Of a stretch of 9,535 nt of DNA, positions 1-6,440 are shown piece after piece. The notes under the pieces were generated by a model. It had not been told where the DNA came from. It saw only the letters and a program-made list of their open reading frames with translations, and searched no databases. Both the position numbers and the translations under genes were made by a program. This DNA comes from an uncultured Peptococcaceae bacterium (GTDB taxonomy: Bacteria > Bacillota > Peptococcia > Peptococcales > Peptococcaceae), in the NCBI GenBank assembly GCA_938044045.1, contig CALIQN010000067.1, positions 1 to 9,535 on the forward strand, given 5' to 3'. How positions within the stretch are numbered: the stretch's first letter is position 1; every line of letters starts with the position of its first letter.

Positions 1-853
1 CTTTTCTCATAGTAAGGCTCTTACAACAGGAGAGTTAGAAAAAATTGAATATATGGTCAATGAGATGGTCTTATCAAGCTATCCTGTTGAAGCGTCTGAG
101 AATTCAATTGATGTTGCTAGAGAAAAAGGTTTCATAGCACTTTTTGGTGAAAAATATGGCGATAAAGTTCGCTGCTTAAATATTGGTGGCGTAAGCAAAG
201 AACTCTGTGGTGGTACTCATGTTCAACATTCATCAGAAATAGGTAGTTTCAAAATTATAGGCGAATCTTCTGTGTCTGCTGGTATTCGTCGCATAGAAGC
301 TTTAACAGGTGAATCTGCATATAAGTACGCAAAATCCAAAATAGAGCTTTTAGCTGAAGTTGTAAATGCTTTGAAAGTGACGAATGATAAAGATATCTTG
401 GACAAAATTATCCAAGAAGCTAATCAGATAAAAAACCTTAAAAAAGAACTAGATTCTTTAAAAACAAAAATGACCCAGGCTATGGTAAGTGAGGAAATTT
501 CTTCTGCTGTAGAAGATGTTAATGGTGTAAAAGTACTTGCTAAAGTAGTTCAGGCAAATGATATTGAAGAACTAAGGCAGATAGCAGATCAATTTAAAGA
601 TAAAATGAAAGAAACTGTTATCGTTTTAGGTGCAGTTACAGCAACTGATGAGGTTATTTTAGTAGGTATGTTGACACCTGATGCAGTGAAGAATAAATTA
701 CATGTAGGAAAAGTAATTAAGGAAGTCGCTAAGATAGTTGATGGTAATGGTGGTGGAAGACCTGATATGGCACAAGCTGGTGGAAAGAATTCTAAGGCTT
801 TACCACAAGCGATTGCTTCAACTGTAGGTATTGTTGAGGCGTTACTCACTTAG
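1..853 (+). CDS. alaS: Alanine-tRNA ligase, C-terminal part (5' end outside window)
   Basis: This is the C-terminal third of alanyl-tRNA synthetase, the cytoplasmic enzyme that charges tRNA-Ala and edits mischarged Ser/Gly. The reading frame is open from base 2 (about 283 residues visible), so the gene starts upstream of the window. The first visible residues (FSHSKALT...) resemble the start of the editing domain. The editing-site motif CGGTH is encoded at 206-220; its Cys and His are zinc ligands in the family. A charged, Lys/Glu-rich helical stretch (about 370-480) follows, as expected for the linker to the DHHA1/C-Ala domain. The glycine-rich GGGRPDMAQAGG motif at about 751-783 is the characteristic C-terminal element. 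It is intact to its TAG stop, which lies 16 bases before the next start codon. It is the first gene of the classic alaS-ireB-ruvX block. Function is near certain; only the N-terminal catalytic domain is unseen. Confidence 0.97.
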   Translation, partial: FSHSKALTTGELEKIEYMVNEMVLSSYPVEASENSIDVAREKGFIALFGEKYGDKVRCLNIGGVSKELCGGTHVQHSSEIGSFKIIGESSVSAGIRRIEALTGESAYKYAKSKIELLAEVVNALKVTNDKDILDKIIQEANQIKNLKKELDSLKTKMTQAMVSEEISSAVEDVNGVKVLAKVVQANDIEELRQIADQFKDKMKETVIVLGAVTATDEVILVGMLTPDAVKNKLHVGKVIKEVAKIVDGNGGGRPDMAQAGGKNSKALPQAIASTVGIVEALLT

Positions 854-860
854 AAAGGAT
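852..860 (+). promoter_or_regulatory. Ribosome binding site that fixes the IreB-family start
   Basis: AGAAAGGAT lies nine bases before the ATG at 870. An earlier in-frame start at 831 would sit inside alaS with no comparable site. It would also add 13 residues (Arg/Lys-rich) that IreB-family proteins do not have. Confidence 0.7.
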
Positions 861-869
861 ATCATTAAA

Positions 870-1133
870 ATGGATGTAGATAATACACAATATTTTGATA
901 AACATTTAGTGCAAAAAGAGAAAATTTTATCTATGTTAATAGATATTTATACTTCTCTTCGCGAAAAGGGCTATGAGCCTCATGATCAAGTCGTTGGATA
1001 TCTTCTTTCTGGAGACCCTGTTTACATTACAAGTTATAATGGTGCTCGTGGACATATTCAAGAATATAGTAGAGATGAAATTATTGAGGTTTTATTGAAA
1101 TCATTTTTAAGTCAAGCTGGTACAGTTGAATGA
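870..1133 (+). CDS. IreB family regulatory phosphoprotein (UPF0297, YrzL-like)
   Basis: This small cytoplasmic protein of 87 residues has the usual family length. The family core is clear: a helical N-terminal half, then YEPHDQVVGYLLSGDPVYI, an Asn-Gly-Ala-Arg turn, and the C-terminal RDEIIEVLLKSFL. In Enterococcus faecalis, IreB is a dimeric negative regulator of cephalosporin resistance. It is phosphorylated on N-terminal threonines by the Ser/Thr kinase IreK and dephosphorylated by the PP2C phosphatase IreP. Here the N terminus (MDVDNTQYF) has a single threonine, Thr6, in the equivalent region, so it could be a kinase target; that is inference. The gene lies between alaS and ruvX, its conserved place in Bacillota. 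Its TGA overlaps the ruvX ATG by four bases, implying translational coupling. Family assignment is firm; the role in this organism is not shown. Confidence 0.92.
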   Translation: MDVDNTQYFDKHLVQKEKILSMLIDIYTSLREKGYEPHDQVVGYLLSGDPVYITSYNGARGHIQEYSRDEIIEVLLKSFLSQAGTVE

Positions 1134-1543
1134 AACGTATAGTAGGCTTGGATATTGGACAAAAACGGATTGGTATCGCATTAAGTGATTTACTTGGATT
1201 GACAGCACAAGGAGTAGAAACGTATCATAGAAAAAATTTAGAAGCAGATTATCAATATTTAGTTCAATTTATCAAAGAAAATGATGTCGGATCAATGGTG
1301 GTTGGCTTACCTAAAAATATGAATAACTCTTTGGGTTTTAAGGCGGAAGAAATTCAAAATTTTATTGCTGGTTTAACCCAAAGAGTAGATATACCGGTTT
1401 TTTGGGTAGATGAACGTTTAACAACGGTAAGTGCTGAACGTATGTTAGTAGATGCTGATATAAGTCGAAAAAAACGGAAAAATGTTGTTGATAAAATAGC
1501 TGCTGTATTAATTTTACAATTGCATTTAGATAAAACGAGATAG
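1130..1543 (+). CDS. ruvX: Holliday junction resolvase-like RNase H-fold nuclease (YqgF/RuvX)
   Basis: The 137-residue protein matches the YqgF/RuvX family in length and motifs. It opens with GLDIGQKRIGIALSD (residues 6-20, acidic Asp8), continues with VGLPKNMNNSLG (58-69) and WVDERLTT (92-99, acidic Glu95), and ends with VVDKIAAVLIL (Asp121). These acidic residues form the expected metal-binding site of an RNase H-like fold. Family members are implicated both in Holliday junction processing and in 16S rRNA 5'-end maturation, so the exact substrate here is open. The start codon ATG at 1130 overlaps the preceding stop (ATGA), and the DUF1292 gene follows 11 bases after its stop. Nothing is truncated or missing. 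Confidence 0.95.
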   Translation: MKRIVGLDIGQKRIGIALSDLLGLTAQGVETYHRKNLEADYQYLVQFIKENDVGSMVVGLPKNMNNSLGFKAEEIQNFIAGLTQRVDIPVFWVDERLTTVSAERMLVDADISRKKRKNVVDKIAAVLILQLHLDKTR

Positions 1544-1554
1544 GAGAGAAAAAT

Positions 1555-1818
1555 ATGAATGAACAAGAACAATTAGAAGCAGAAGTCATTTTGCAAGATG
1601 AAGAAGGTAATGAAGTTACTTTTGATATTATTGATGTATTTGATTTTAATGGGAAAAATTATGCAGTACTTTGTCCTAAGGATGAAGATGATGAGGAAAG
1701 TGCTATTATTTTTGAAATGACAGAACTTGATGGTGATGAACTCACTTTACAAGAGATTGAAGATGATTTGGTATGGGAAGAGGTTGTTGCTCATTGGGAG
1801 GGACTGATTGAAGAGTAG
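1555..1818 (+). CDS. DUF1292 (YrzB-like) small acidic protein
   Basis: This 87-residue, strongly acidic protein is the usual companion of ruvX in Bacillota. The DUF1292 pattern is visible: an N-terminal strand (VILQDEEGNEVTFDIIDVFDFNGKNYAVLCP), an Asp/Glu-rich loop, then AIIFEMTELDGDELTLQEIEDD and a C-terminal helix with VVAHWEGL. No catalytic motif, membrane segment or metal site can be seen. The biochemical function of the family is not established, so none is assigned. AGGAGAG at 1542-1548, overlapping the ruvX stop, serves as ribosome binding site. In many relatives the next gene is mltG or a U32 peptidase; here it is a two-component/phosphatase gene 46 bases later. Confidence 0.9.
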   Translation: MNEQEQLEAEVILQDEEGNEVTFDIIDVFDFNGKNYAVLCPKDEDDEESAIIFEMTELDGDELTLQEIEDDLVWEEVVAHWEGLIEE

Positions 1819-1864
1819 TTAAATATCAAAAACTATTTGACTTATGGTATTTTGAGGGATAACT

Positions 1865-2998
1865 ATGCAGCCAATACCTATCGTATTACTTGTTGATGAT
1901 TTTGAGAACAATTTAGAAGTGATTGAAGTTTATCTTAAAAAGGTCTATGATAATCATATTGTTATTCATAAAGCCAAAACAGGCGTTGAAGCTCTAGCAT
2001 GCTTTGAAAAGCATGTAATTGATTTGGTTTTACTTGATGTAATGTTACCAGATATGGATGGTTTTTTTCTTTGTCACACGATGAAAGAAAAACGTGGTGA
2101 TGATTATCTTCCTATTGTTATGCTCACGGCTCTTCATGATAAAGAAAGTTTGTTAGAGGGTTTATCTGCCGGTGCTGATGATTTTTTAACAAAACCTGTA
2201 AATCCAGAAGAACTTATGATACGGGTGAGAAATTTGGTTAATCTTCGTATGGCAAATAAAGAATTGCAGAGGAAATATGAGTCGCTGACTCAAGAAATGC
2301 ATTTGGCAAGAGAATTGCTAAACGATTTTATGCCTAAATATTCTCCAGTTATTGAAGGCGTTACTTTTGATACAATTTATGAGCCAAGTAGTATTCTTGG
2401 CGGTGATTTTTATGATATTTTTTGTATTAGTGAAGGATTTTATGGATTTTTTATGTCTGATGTTAAAGGACATGGCACAGCGGCAGCAATGATTGTAGCT
2501 TTAATTAAAGAAAAGCTTCATTTTTTGCGTTCTCAATGGCTAAAACCGGAGTGTGTGATAAAGCGTTTAAATCAAATTATGTGTAGTTTTTTTGAAAATA
2601 TTCGAGATGACTACTTTATGACAGCCATTTATGCTGTGTTTGATTTTAAGGCAAAAAAACTGACGTGGTGTAGTGCGGGACATACGCCAATTGCTTATTT
2701 TTCTAAAATGGGTTTTAGAGAATTGAGACAACATGGCTTACCTTTAGGGATTATAAAAGATGTTGGCTATGAATCAAGTCAACAGTCTTTTCAAGATGGT
2801 GAGGCTTTTGTTTTTTATACTGATGGAATTTTTGAATTGCCTCTTTTTTTAAAAGAAGATGAACATTTTAGCAGTTTATCAGAGAGCAAGCTTGCATTAT
2901 TTGATGCACGTAGATTAATCAAAGATATTAGAAACAATATTAATCCAAGTGCATTAAAAGATGATGTTAATGTGGTAGGCATGTTTGTGGGAGGTTGA
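1865..2998 (+). CDS. Response regulator fused to SpoIIE/RsbU-type PP2C serine phosphatase
   Basis: The 377-residue cytoplasmic signalling protein has two domains. Residues 1-125 are a receiver domain: acidic pair Asp11-Asp12, phosphoacceptor Asp58 in VLLDVMLPDMDG, switch Thr88 in VMLTA, and Lys110 in FLTKP. A charged helical linker (about 127-155, probably coiled coil) leads to a PP2C/SpoIIE phosphatase domain. That domain has the metal-binding motifs GGDFYD (179-184), SDVKGHG (198-204), FYTDG (317-321) and KDDVNVV (365-371), all intact. A sensor kinase would phosphorylate Asp58 and so control dephosphorylation of a STAS-domain antagonist. The next gene encodes such a protein, starting two bases after this stop, and is the obvious substrate. 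GAGGG at 1853-1857 provides the ribosome binding site. No cognate sensor kinase is in the window. It resembles Pseudomonas HsbR/RssB-like regulators in architecture; homology at that level is untested. Confidence 0.93.
   Translation: MQPIPIVLLVDDFENNLEVIEVYLKKVYDNHIVIHKAKTGVEALACFEKHVIDLVLLDVMLPDMDGFFLCHTMKEKRGDDYLPIVMLTALHDKESLLEGLSAGADDFLTKPVNPEELMIRVRNLVNLRMANKELQRKYESLTQEMHLARELLNDFMPKYSPVIEGVTFDTIYEPSSILGGDFYDIFCISEGFYGFFMSDVKGHGTAAAMIVALIKEKLHFLRSQWLKPECVIKRLNQIMCSFFENIRDDYFMTAIYAVFDFKAKKLTWCSAGHTPIAYFSKMGFRELRQHGLPLGIIKDVGYESSQQSFQDGEAFVFYTDGIFELPLFLKEDEHFSSLSESKLALFDARRLIKDIRNNINPSALKDDVNVVGMFVGG
2989..2994 (+). promoter_or_regulatory. Ribosome binding site that fixes the STAS gene start
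   Basis: GGGAGG lies six bases before the ATG at 3001. The alternative in-frame TTG at 2995 would directly abut this site, too close for initiation, so the ATG two codons later is preferred. Confidence 0.75.
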
Positions 2999-3000
2999 GA

Positions 3001-3357
3001 ATGAACAAATATGAGATTATAAATTTGAATAGTAAAATTGTCAAAATTGCATTTTCTGGTGAGATTACATTAGATAATTCTTTGATATTTAAAGAAGAGA
3101 TTAAAAATTATTTAGTAGATAAGGGCATCTATTTTTTGATAATTGATCTTAATGAAGTTGAATTTATTGATTCCTCCGGTTTAGGGATGTTAATCTCCTT
3201 TTTTAAGGAAATTAATGAAAAAAAGGGTCAACTAGTTTATATTGGTATTCATGATTATGTTGCTAAAATTATAGATTTAGTGCAGTTAGGGCAAGTTTTT
3301 ATTATTAAAGACGATGAGAAAGAAGCTCTGGAGGTACTAAAAGAATATTATGAATAA
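3001..3357 (+). CDS. STAS-domain anti-sigma factor antagonist (SpoIIAA/RsbV-like)
   Basis: The 118-residue protein is a single STAS domain. It has the SGEITLDNS strand-turn near the start, the central IIDLNEVEFIDSSGLGMLISF, and a C-terminal helix (ALEVLKEYYE). The DSSGLG motif places Ser58 as the phosphorylatable serine, matching the position in SpoIIAA. In the known scheme the unphosphorylated antagonist binds an anti-sigma kinase and frees a sigma factor or another target. Kinase phosphorylation turns it off and a PP2C phosphatase turns it back on. The phosphatase is the gene immediately upstream. No RsbW/SpoIIAB-like kinase or sigma factor is in the window, so the partner must be encoded elsewhere. 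The last eight bases overlap the start of the M16 peptidase gene, which suggests coupled translation. Confidence 0.92.
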   Translation: MNKYEIINLNSKIVKIAFSGEITLDNSLIFKEEIKNYLVDKGIYFLIIDLNEVEFIDSSGLGMLISFFKEINEKKGQLVYIGIHDYVAKIIDLVQLGQVFIIKDDEKEALEVLKEYYE

Positions 3358-4558
3358 AGTTATTTTGAACAATTGTTTGCCGTTTTTTTGGACGCATCAA
3401 AAGGATACCTCAGTGGTATCCTTTTTTCTCATTGTCAAGGCAGGAAGTAATTATGAGGAGGGTTATCCTGCTGGCATTGCTCACTTTTTAGAGCATTTAT
3501 TTTTCAAGGGAAATAAGACTTATAGTAAGAAAGATGTGGCACATTATTTTGAATACATCGGTGGAGGCTTACATGCTTCAACTTCAAAAGAGTTGGTTAG
3601 TTTTGAGCTGATTACACCAATCACATATTTCGATAAAGCATTAGAGATGATGGTTTCTTTATTAAGAGAACCAAACTTTCTTTTAACTGATATTGAGGAA
3701 GAACGGAGAGTTATTGCTCAAGAAATTGCGCTTTATGAAGATAGCCCAGAGGATGTATTGCTTGATTGGTTAGAATATGAAGTATGGAAGGGATCGAGTT
3801 TAGCTAATCCTATTTTGGGTACTAGAGAAAGTCTAGAGAAGATAAATGTTGAAAATATTTCTATGTACTATGAGAATTTCTTTGCAGGTAATAATATGTC
3901 ATTGTCTTGTTGTGGAAATCTTAGTGAAGAAAGAATAGAAAAGATAAAAACAGCATTTGAAAAATTTCCTAAAGGTGAAACAAAAAATTATTGTGTTAGT
4001 CTACCCAATTTAGGTAGAAATTATTACATAAAAAAAGACTTTGCTCAAAGTTATTTTGCTTATGTTTATAAAGCTTTTGGTAAAAATGATGAAAAACATT
4101 GGTATGAATATCTACTTTGTGATTATGTTGGTAGTGGGATGGCTTCTCTTTTATACCAAAGATTGAGAGAAGAATTACAATTGATTTATGATGTATCAAT
4201 GTATTATGATGGCTACCCTAATAATGGAATTTTAGTGATACAAATTGGTGCAGATAAGATGCAAAAGGAAAAAATATTAGAAGAAATGAATAATTTACAT
4301 GAACATTTATCTAAGCTTGATTTGGATGAAGAAAGTTTTATGTATCTCAAAGAAAAGGTCAAAAATCAATTTATAATTGACTATACTTCACCTTGTGCTA
4401 AGTTACTATTTACCTCAAGAAATGAGCTTGTGAATCAAACAACATACACGTTAGAAGATATTATTTTTCAAATAGATCAACTTAATGTAACAACCTTTAA
4501 TCAAGTAGTACAGAAGAGATTTCAAGAGTTGTCTTATTCTAGTTTTTCTTTTATTTAG
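3350..4558 (+). CDS. M16 family zinc metallopeptidase (processing-peptidase-like)
   Basis: The 402-residue protein has the inverted zinc motif HFLEH (residues 45-49; His45, His49 zinc ligands, Glu48 catalytic). The third ligand follows 75 residues later, Glu125 in RRVIAQEIALYED. The C-terminal half shows the second M16 domain with GSGMASLLYQRLREELQLIYDV (about 263-284). Length fits the short, two-domain bacterial M16B peptidases. No signal peptide is seen, so cytoplasmic action on peptides is expected; the substrate is unknown. Family members in Bacillota usually sit near pnp, not behind a STAS gene. The ATG at 3350 overlaps the STAS stop by eight bases. The nearest good ribosome binding site, GGAGGT at 3330-3335, is about 14 bases away, so re-initiation is likely. 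An in-frame stop at 3338-3340 excludes an earlier start. A terminator-like hairpin lies inside codons 17-26. Confidence 0.93.
   Translation: MNKVILNNCLPFFWTHQKDTSVVSFFLIVKAGSNYEEGYPAGIAHFLEHLFFKGNKTYSKKDVAHYFEYIGGGLHASTSKELVSFELITPITYFDKALEMMVSLLREPNFLLTDIEEERRVIAQEIALYEDSPEDVLLDWLEYEVWKGSSLANPILGTRESLEKINVENISMYYENFFAGNNMSLSCCGNLSEERIEKIKTAFEKFPKGETKNYCVSLPNLGRNYYIKKDFAQSYFAYVYKAFGKNDEKHWYEYLLCDYVGSGMASLLYQRLREELQLIYDVSMYYDGYPNNGILVIQIGADKMQKEKILEEMNNLHEHLSKLDLDEESFMYLKEKVKNQFIIDYTSPCAKLLFTSRNELVNQTTYTLEDIIFQIDQLNVTTFNQVVQKRFQELSYSSFSFI
3399..3427 (+). terminator. Terminator-like hairpin inside the M16 peptidase gene
   Basis: An uninterrupted 11-bp stem pairs AAAAGGATACC (3399-3409) with GGTATCCTTTT (3415-3425) around the loop TCAGT, and a run of six Ts occupies 3422-3427. 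This is the classic layout of a rho-independent terminator with flanking A and T tracts. It encodes KDTSVVSFF in the conserved first strands of the peptidase, so it is part of a real coding region. The structure is seen directly; whether it terminates transcription in vivo is inference. Confidence 0.6.
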
Positions 4559-4573
4559 TAAGATAAATAGTGG

Positions 4574-4602
4574 TAGACATATTCTTTTTAAATCGTTATA
4601 CT
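4574..4602 (+). promoter_or_regulatory. Sigma-A type promoter of the ilvE-tcdA-trxA unit
   Basis: TAGACA (4574-4579) and TATACT (4597-4602) are separated by exactly 17 bases, each with one mismatch to the sigma-70/sigma-A consensus. Transcription would start near 4609, leaving a leader of only about 23 bases before the ilvE ATG. That is too short for a T-box or leader peptide. The element lies in the 73-base gap after the M16 gene. Confidence 0.7.
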
Positions 4603-4617
4603 AGACAGAAAATTAAT

Positions 4618-4624
4618 GGGAGGG
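4618..4624 (+). promoter_or_regulatory. ilvE ribosome binding site between two AATTAAT repeats
   Basis: GGGAGGG sits seven bases before the ilvE ATG, flanked on both sides by the identical heptamer AATTAAT (4611-4617 and 4625-4631). Because ATTAAT is self-complementary, the arms can also pair and place the site in a loop, although an all-A/U stem would be weak. Confidence 0.6.
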
Positions 4625-4631
4625 AATTAAT

Positions 4632-5699
4632 ATGAATTTAACTATTACACAGACAACATCACCAAAGAAAATTCCTGAAACGATTACAAGCTTTGGAGAA
4701 ATTTTTACCGATCATATGTTTATCATGGATTATGAAGAGGGAAGTGGTTGGAAAAATCATCGTATTGTTCCCTATGAAAAATTATCTTTAGACCCAGCTA
4801 CTGCAGTGCTTCATTATGGTCAAGGTATCTTTGAAGGACTAAAGGCATATAAAGATACTGAAGGCATTATAAGGCTTTTTCGACCAGAAATGAATTTGAA
4901 ACGCTTCAATCGTTCAGCTAAACGTTTGGCTATGCCAGAAGTGAACGAAGATGATGTTTTAGAAGCTTTAGAAACCTTGGTTATGCTCGATAAGATTCCA
5001 ACCGATTTTGGCTCTTCACTTTATATTCGTCCTTTTATGATTGCTACTGATGTTACTTTAAATGTTCATAATTCGAGGTATTTTAGCTTTATGATTATTC
5101 TTAGTCCATCTAGTGCATACCTTAAATCAGGATTTAATCCAGTCAAAATTGAAGTATCAACAGGCTATGTCCGAGCAGTTCGTGGAGGTGTAGGTGAAGC
5201 TAAAACTATGGGTAATTATGCTGCAGCTATTCTTGCGAGCACTCAAGCAGAAGCAAAAGGTTATAGTCAAGTATTATGGTTAGATGGTGTAGAAGGACAG
5301 TATATTGAAGAAGTTGGTTCAATGAATATTATGTTCAAAGTTGGCAACAAAGTACTTACGCCTATGTTAAATGGTAGTATTCTACCCGGTATTACAAGAG
5401 ACTCTATTATTACCTATTTAAAATCTATAGATGTTGAAGTAGAAGAGAGAAGAATAAGTATAGATGAATTAGTAGAGGCTGCTAATCAGGGGGAACTTAA
5501 GGAAATCTTTGGTGTAGGAACAGCGGCTGTTGTTTCTCCAATAAGTGAACTTATTTATGGTGATGAGGTATTAAAAGCTTCAGCACCTTATGATGAGAAT
5601 AGTCTTTCTAGCAAAATTTATGATAATCTAACAGGAATACAATATGGTAAACGTGAAGATTCATTTGGTTGGGTAAGAATTTTAAATGAAAGAAACTAA
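4632..5699 (+). CDS. ilvE: Branched-chain amino acid aminotransferase
   Basis: The 355-residue cytoplasmic PLP enzyme of fold type IV reversibly transfers amino groups between Leu/Ile/Val and their 2-oxo acids, using 2-oxoglutarate/glutamate. Its length and motifs place it with the longer, eukaryote-like BCAT group. It has LHYGQGIFEGLKAY (60-73), YIRPF (131-135), and GGVGEAKTMGNYAA (185-198), whose Lys191 is the Schiff-base lysine. EEVGSMNIMF (226-235) and GTAAVVSPI (296-304), which grip the PLP phosphate and substrate, follow. It is the first gene after a good promoter and has a strong GGGAGGG ribosome binding site. Its last 14 bases overlap tcdA. A CodY-like half site lies at the predicted transcription start (4606-4614), but control by CodY is unproven. 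Confidence 0.96.
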   Translation: MNLTITQTTSPKKIPETITSFGEIFTDHMFIMDYEEGSGWKNHRIVPYEKLSLDPATAVLHYGQGIFEGLKAYKDTEGIIRLFRPEMNLKRFNRSAKRLAMPEVNEDDVLEALETLVMLDKIPTDFGSSLYIRPFMIATDVTLNVHNSRYFSFMIILSPSSAYLKSGFNPVKIEVSTGYVRAVRGGVGEAKTMGNYAAAILASTQAEAKGYSQVLWLDGVEGQYIEEVGSMNIMFKVGNKVLTPMLNGSILPGITRDSIITYLKSIDVEVEERRISIDELVEAANQGELKEIFGVGTAAVVSPISELIYGDEVLKASAPYDENSLSSKIYDNLTGIQYGKREDSFGWVRILNERN

Positions 5700-6390
5700 G
5701 TTATTTGAAAGGACTATAAATTTAATAGGACTTCCTGCATTTGAACGATTAAGAAAAGCGAAAATACTAATTGCTGGTATAGGTGGTGTTGGCTCTTATG
5801 TTGCTGAAGCATTGGCGAGAAGTGGTATAGGAGAGTTGGTATTAATAGATAAGGATGTTGTGGAAATAACTAATTTAAATAGGCAACTTCATGCTACTTT
5901 AAACACCCTTAATCGCCCTAAGGTGGAGGCTATGGCAGATAGGCTTTCTCTTATCAATCCTTATTTGAAAATTGGTTTATTTCAAGATGAAATTATGCCT
6001 GGATATTTAGAAATCACTTTTCAAAGTCAACATTTTACGTACGTGGCTGATTGTGTTGATAATATAAAAGCGAAATTAGAGTTGATTTTATATGCTAAAC
6101 ATACAAATACACCCATCGTTTCTAGTATGGGTACAGCCAATAGGCTAGATAATACTCATTTCAAGATAGACGATATTAGCAAGACGAAAATGTGCCCATT
6201 AGCACGAAAAATGAGAAAAAAATTGAAAGAGCATAACATTCTAAAAGGTGTTAAAGTGCTATATGCTGAGACAACACCATGTAAAAATGATGGAATTTTA
6301 GGTACGATGTCTTATGTACCAGGTACAGCAGGATTATTGATTGCAGGAGAAATAATTCAATCTATCATTTATAATGATGTGTGTAATTAG
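5686..6390 (+). CDS. tcdA: tRNA threonylcarbamoyladenosine dehydratase (TcdA/CsdL, ThiF-like)
   Basis: The 234-residue protein belongs to the E1-like ThiF/MoeB superfamily. It has the ATP-binding loop GIGGVGSYV (31-39), DKDVVEITNLNRQ (55-67) with the nucleotide-binding Asp and Arg, Asp125 in DCVDNIKAK, and SSMGTANRLD (146-155). TKMCPLARKMRK follows at 167-178. The combination of the last two and C-terminal GTMSYVPGTAGLL matches TcdA rather than ThiF or MoeB. TcdA uses ATP to convert t6A37 in ANN-decoding tRNAs to its cyclic form, ct6A. It is shorter than the E. coli protein (268 residues), as is common in Bacillota. No strong ribosome binding site precedes the ATG. The 14-base overlap with ilvE suggests translation by coupling. 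A ThiF-like enzyme of other specificity is the main alternative, considered unlikely. Confidence 0.9.
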   Translation: MKETKLFERTINLIGLPAFERLRKAKILIAGIGGVGSYVAEALARSGIGELVLIDKDVVEITNLNRQLHATLNTLNRPKVEAMADRLSLINPYLKIGLFQDEIMPGYLEITFQSQHFTYVADCVDNIKAKLELILYAKHTNTPIVSSMGTANRLDNTHFKIDDISKTKMCPLARKMRKKLKEHNILKGVKVLYAETTPCKNDGILGTMSYVPGTAGLLIAGEIIQSIIYNDVCN

Positions 6391-6427
6391 TAATTTTAGG
6401 GTATGAAATAAGAGGAAACTAAAAAAT

Positions 6428-6433
6428 GGGAGG
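6428..6433 (+). promoter_or_regulatory. Ribosome binding site that fixes the trxA start
   Basis: GGGAGG lies seven bases before the ATG at 6441. It overlaps the earlier in-frame ATG at 6426. Starting at 6441 gives a 106-residue thioredoxin, the usual length; starting at 6426 would add MGGFL, which is just the translated binding site. Confidence 0.7.
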
Positions 6434-6440
6434 TTTTTTA

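Noticed and set aside
831..869. Upstream in-frame start for the IreB-family gene, adding 13 residues inside the end of alaS
   Set aside because: No ribosome binding site precedes it, the extra residues do not belong to the family, and the ATG at 870 has a good AAGGAT at proper spacing.
1821..1852. Weak stem AAATATCA / TGGTATTT between the DUF1292 gene and the response-regulator gene, and a TTGACT -35-like element at 1837-1842
   Set aside because: The stem is AT-rich with a wobble pair and a 16-base loop, so not a convincing terminator. A -10 at 17-base spacing would overlap the start codon, so no promoter is called.
1998..2015. Hairpin CATGCTTT-GA-AAAGCATG inside the receiver domain
   Set aside because: Loop of only two bases, no T tract, and conserved coding context; most likely coincidental.
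3996..4199. Minus-strand open frame of 67 codons within the M16 gene
   Set aside because: No ribosome binding site or recognisable protein; it is a shadow of a well-supported plus-strand gene.
4550..4569. Possible terminator after the M16 gene (TATTTA / TAAATA)
   Set aside because: Six A/T pairs with no GC and no following T run; too weak to call.
6370..6375. TATAAT near the end of tcdA as a promoter for trxA
   Set aside because: No -35-like hexamer at 15-19 bases; the nearest TTGCAG is 23 bases away, so trxA is left in the ilvE unit.
6426..6440. Earlier ATG for thioredoxin
   Set aside because: It overlaps the GGGAGG that serves the ATG at 6441, and the five extra residues are the translated binding site.
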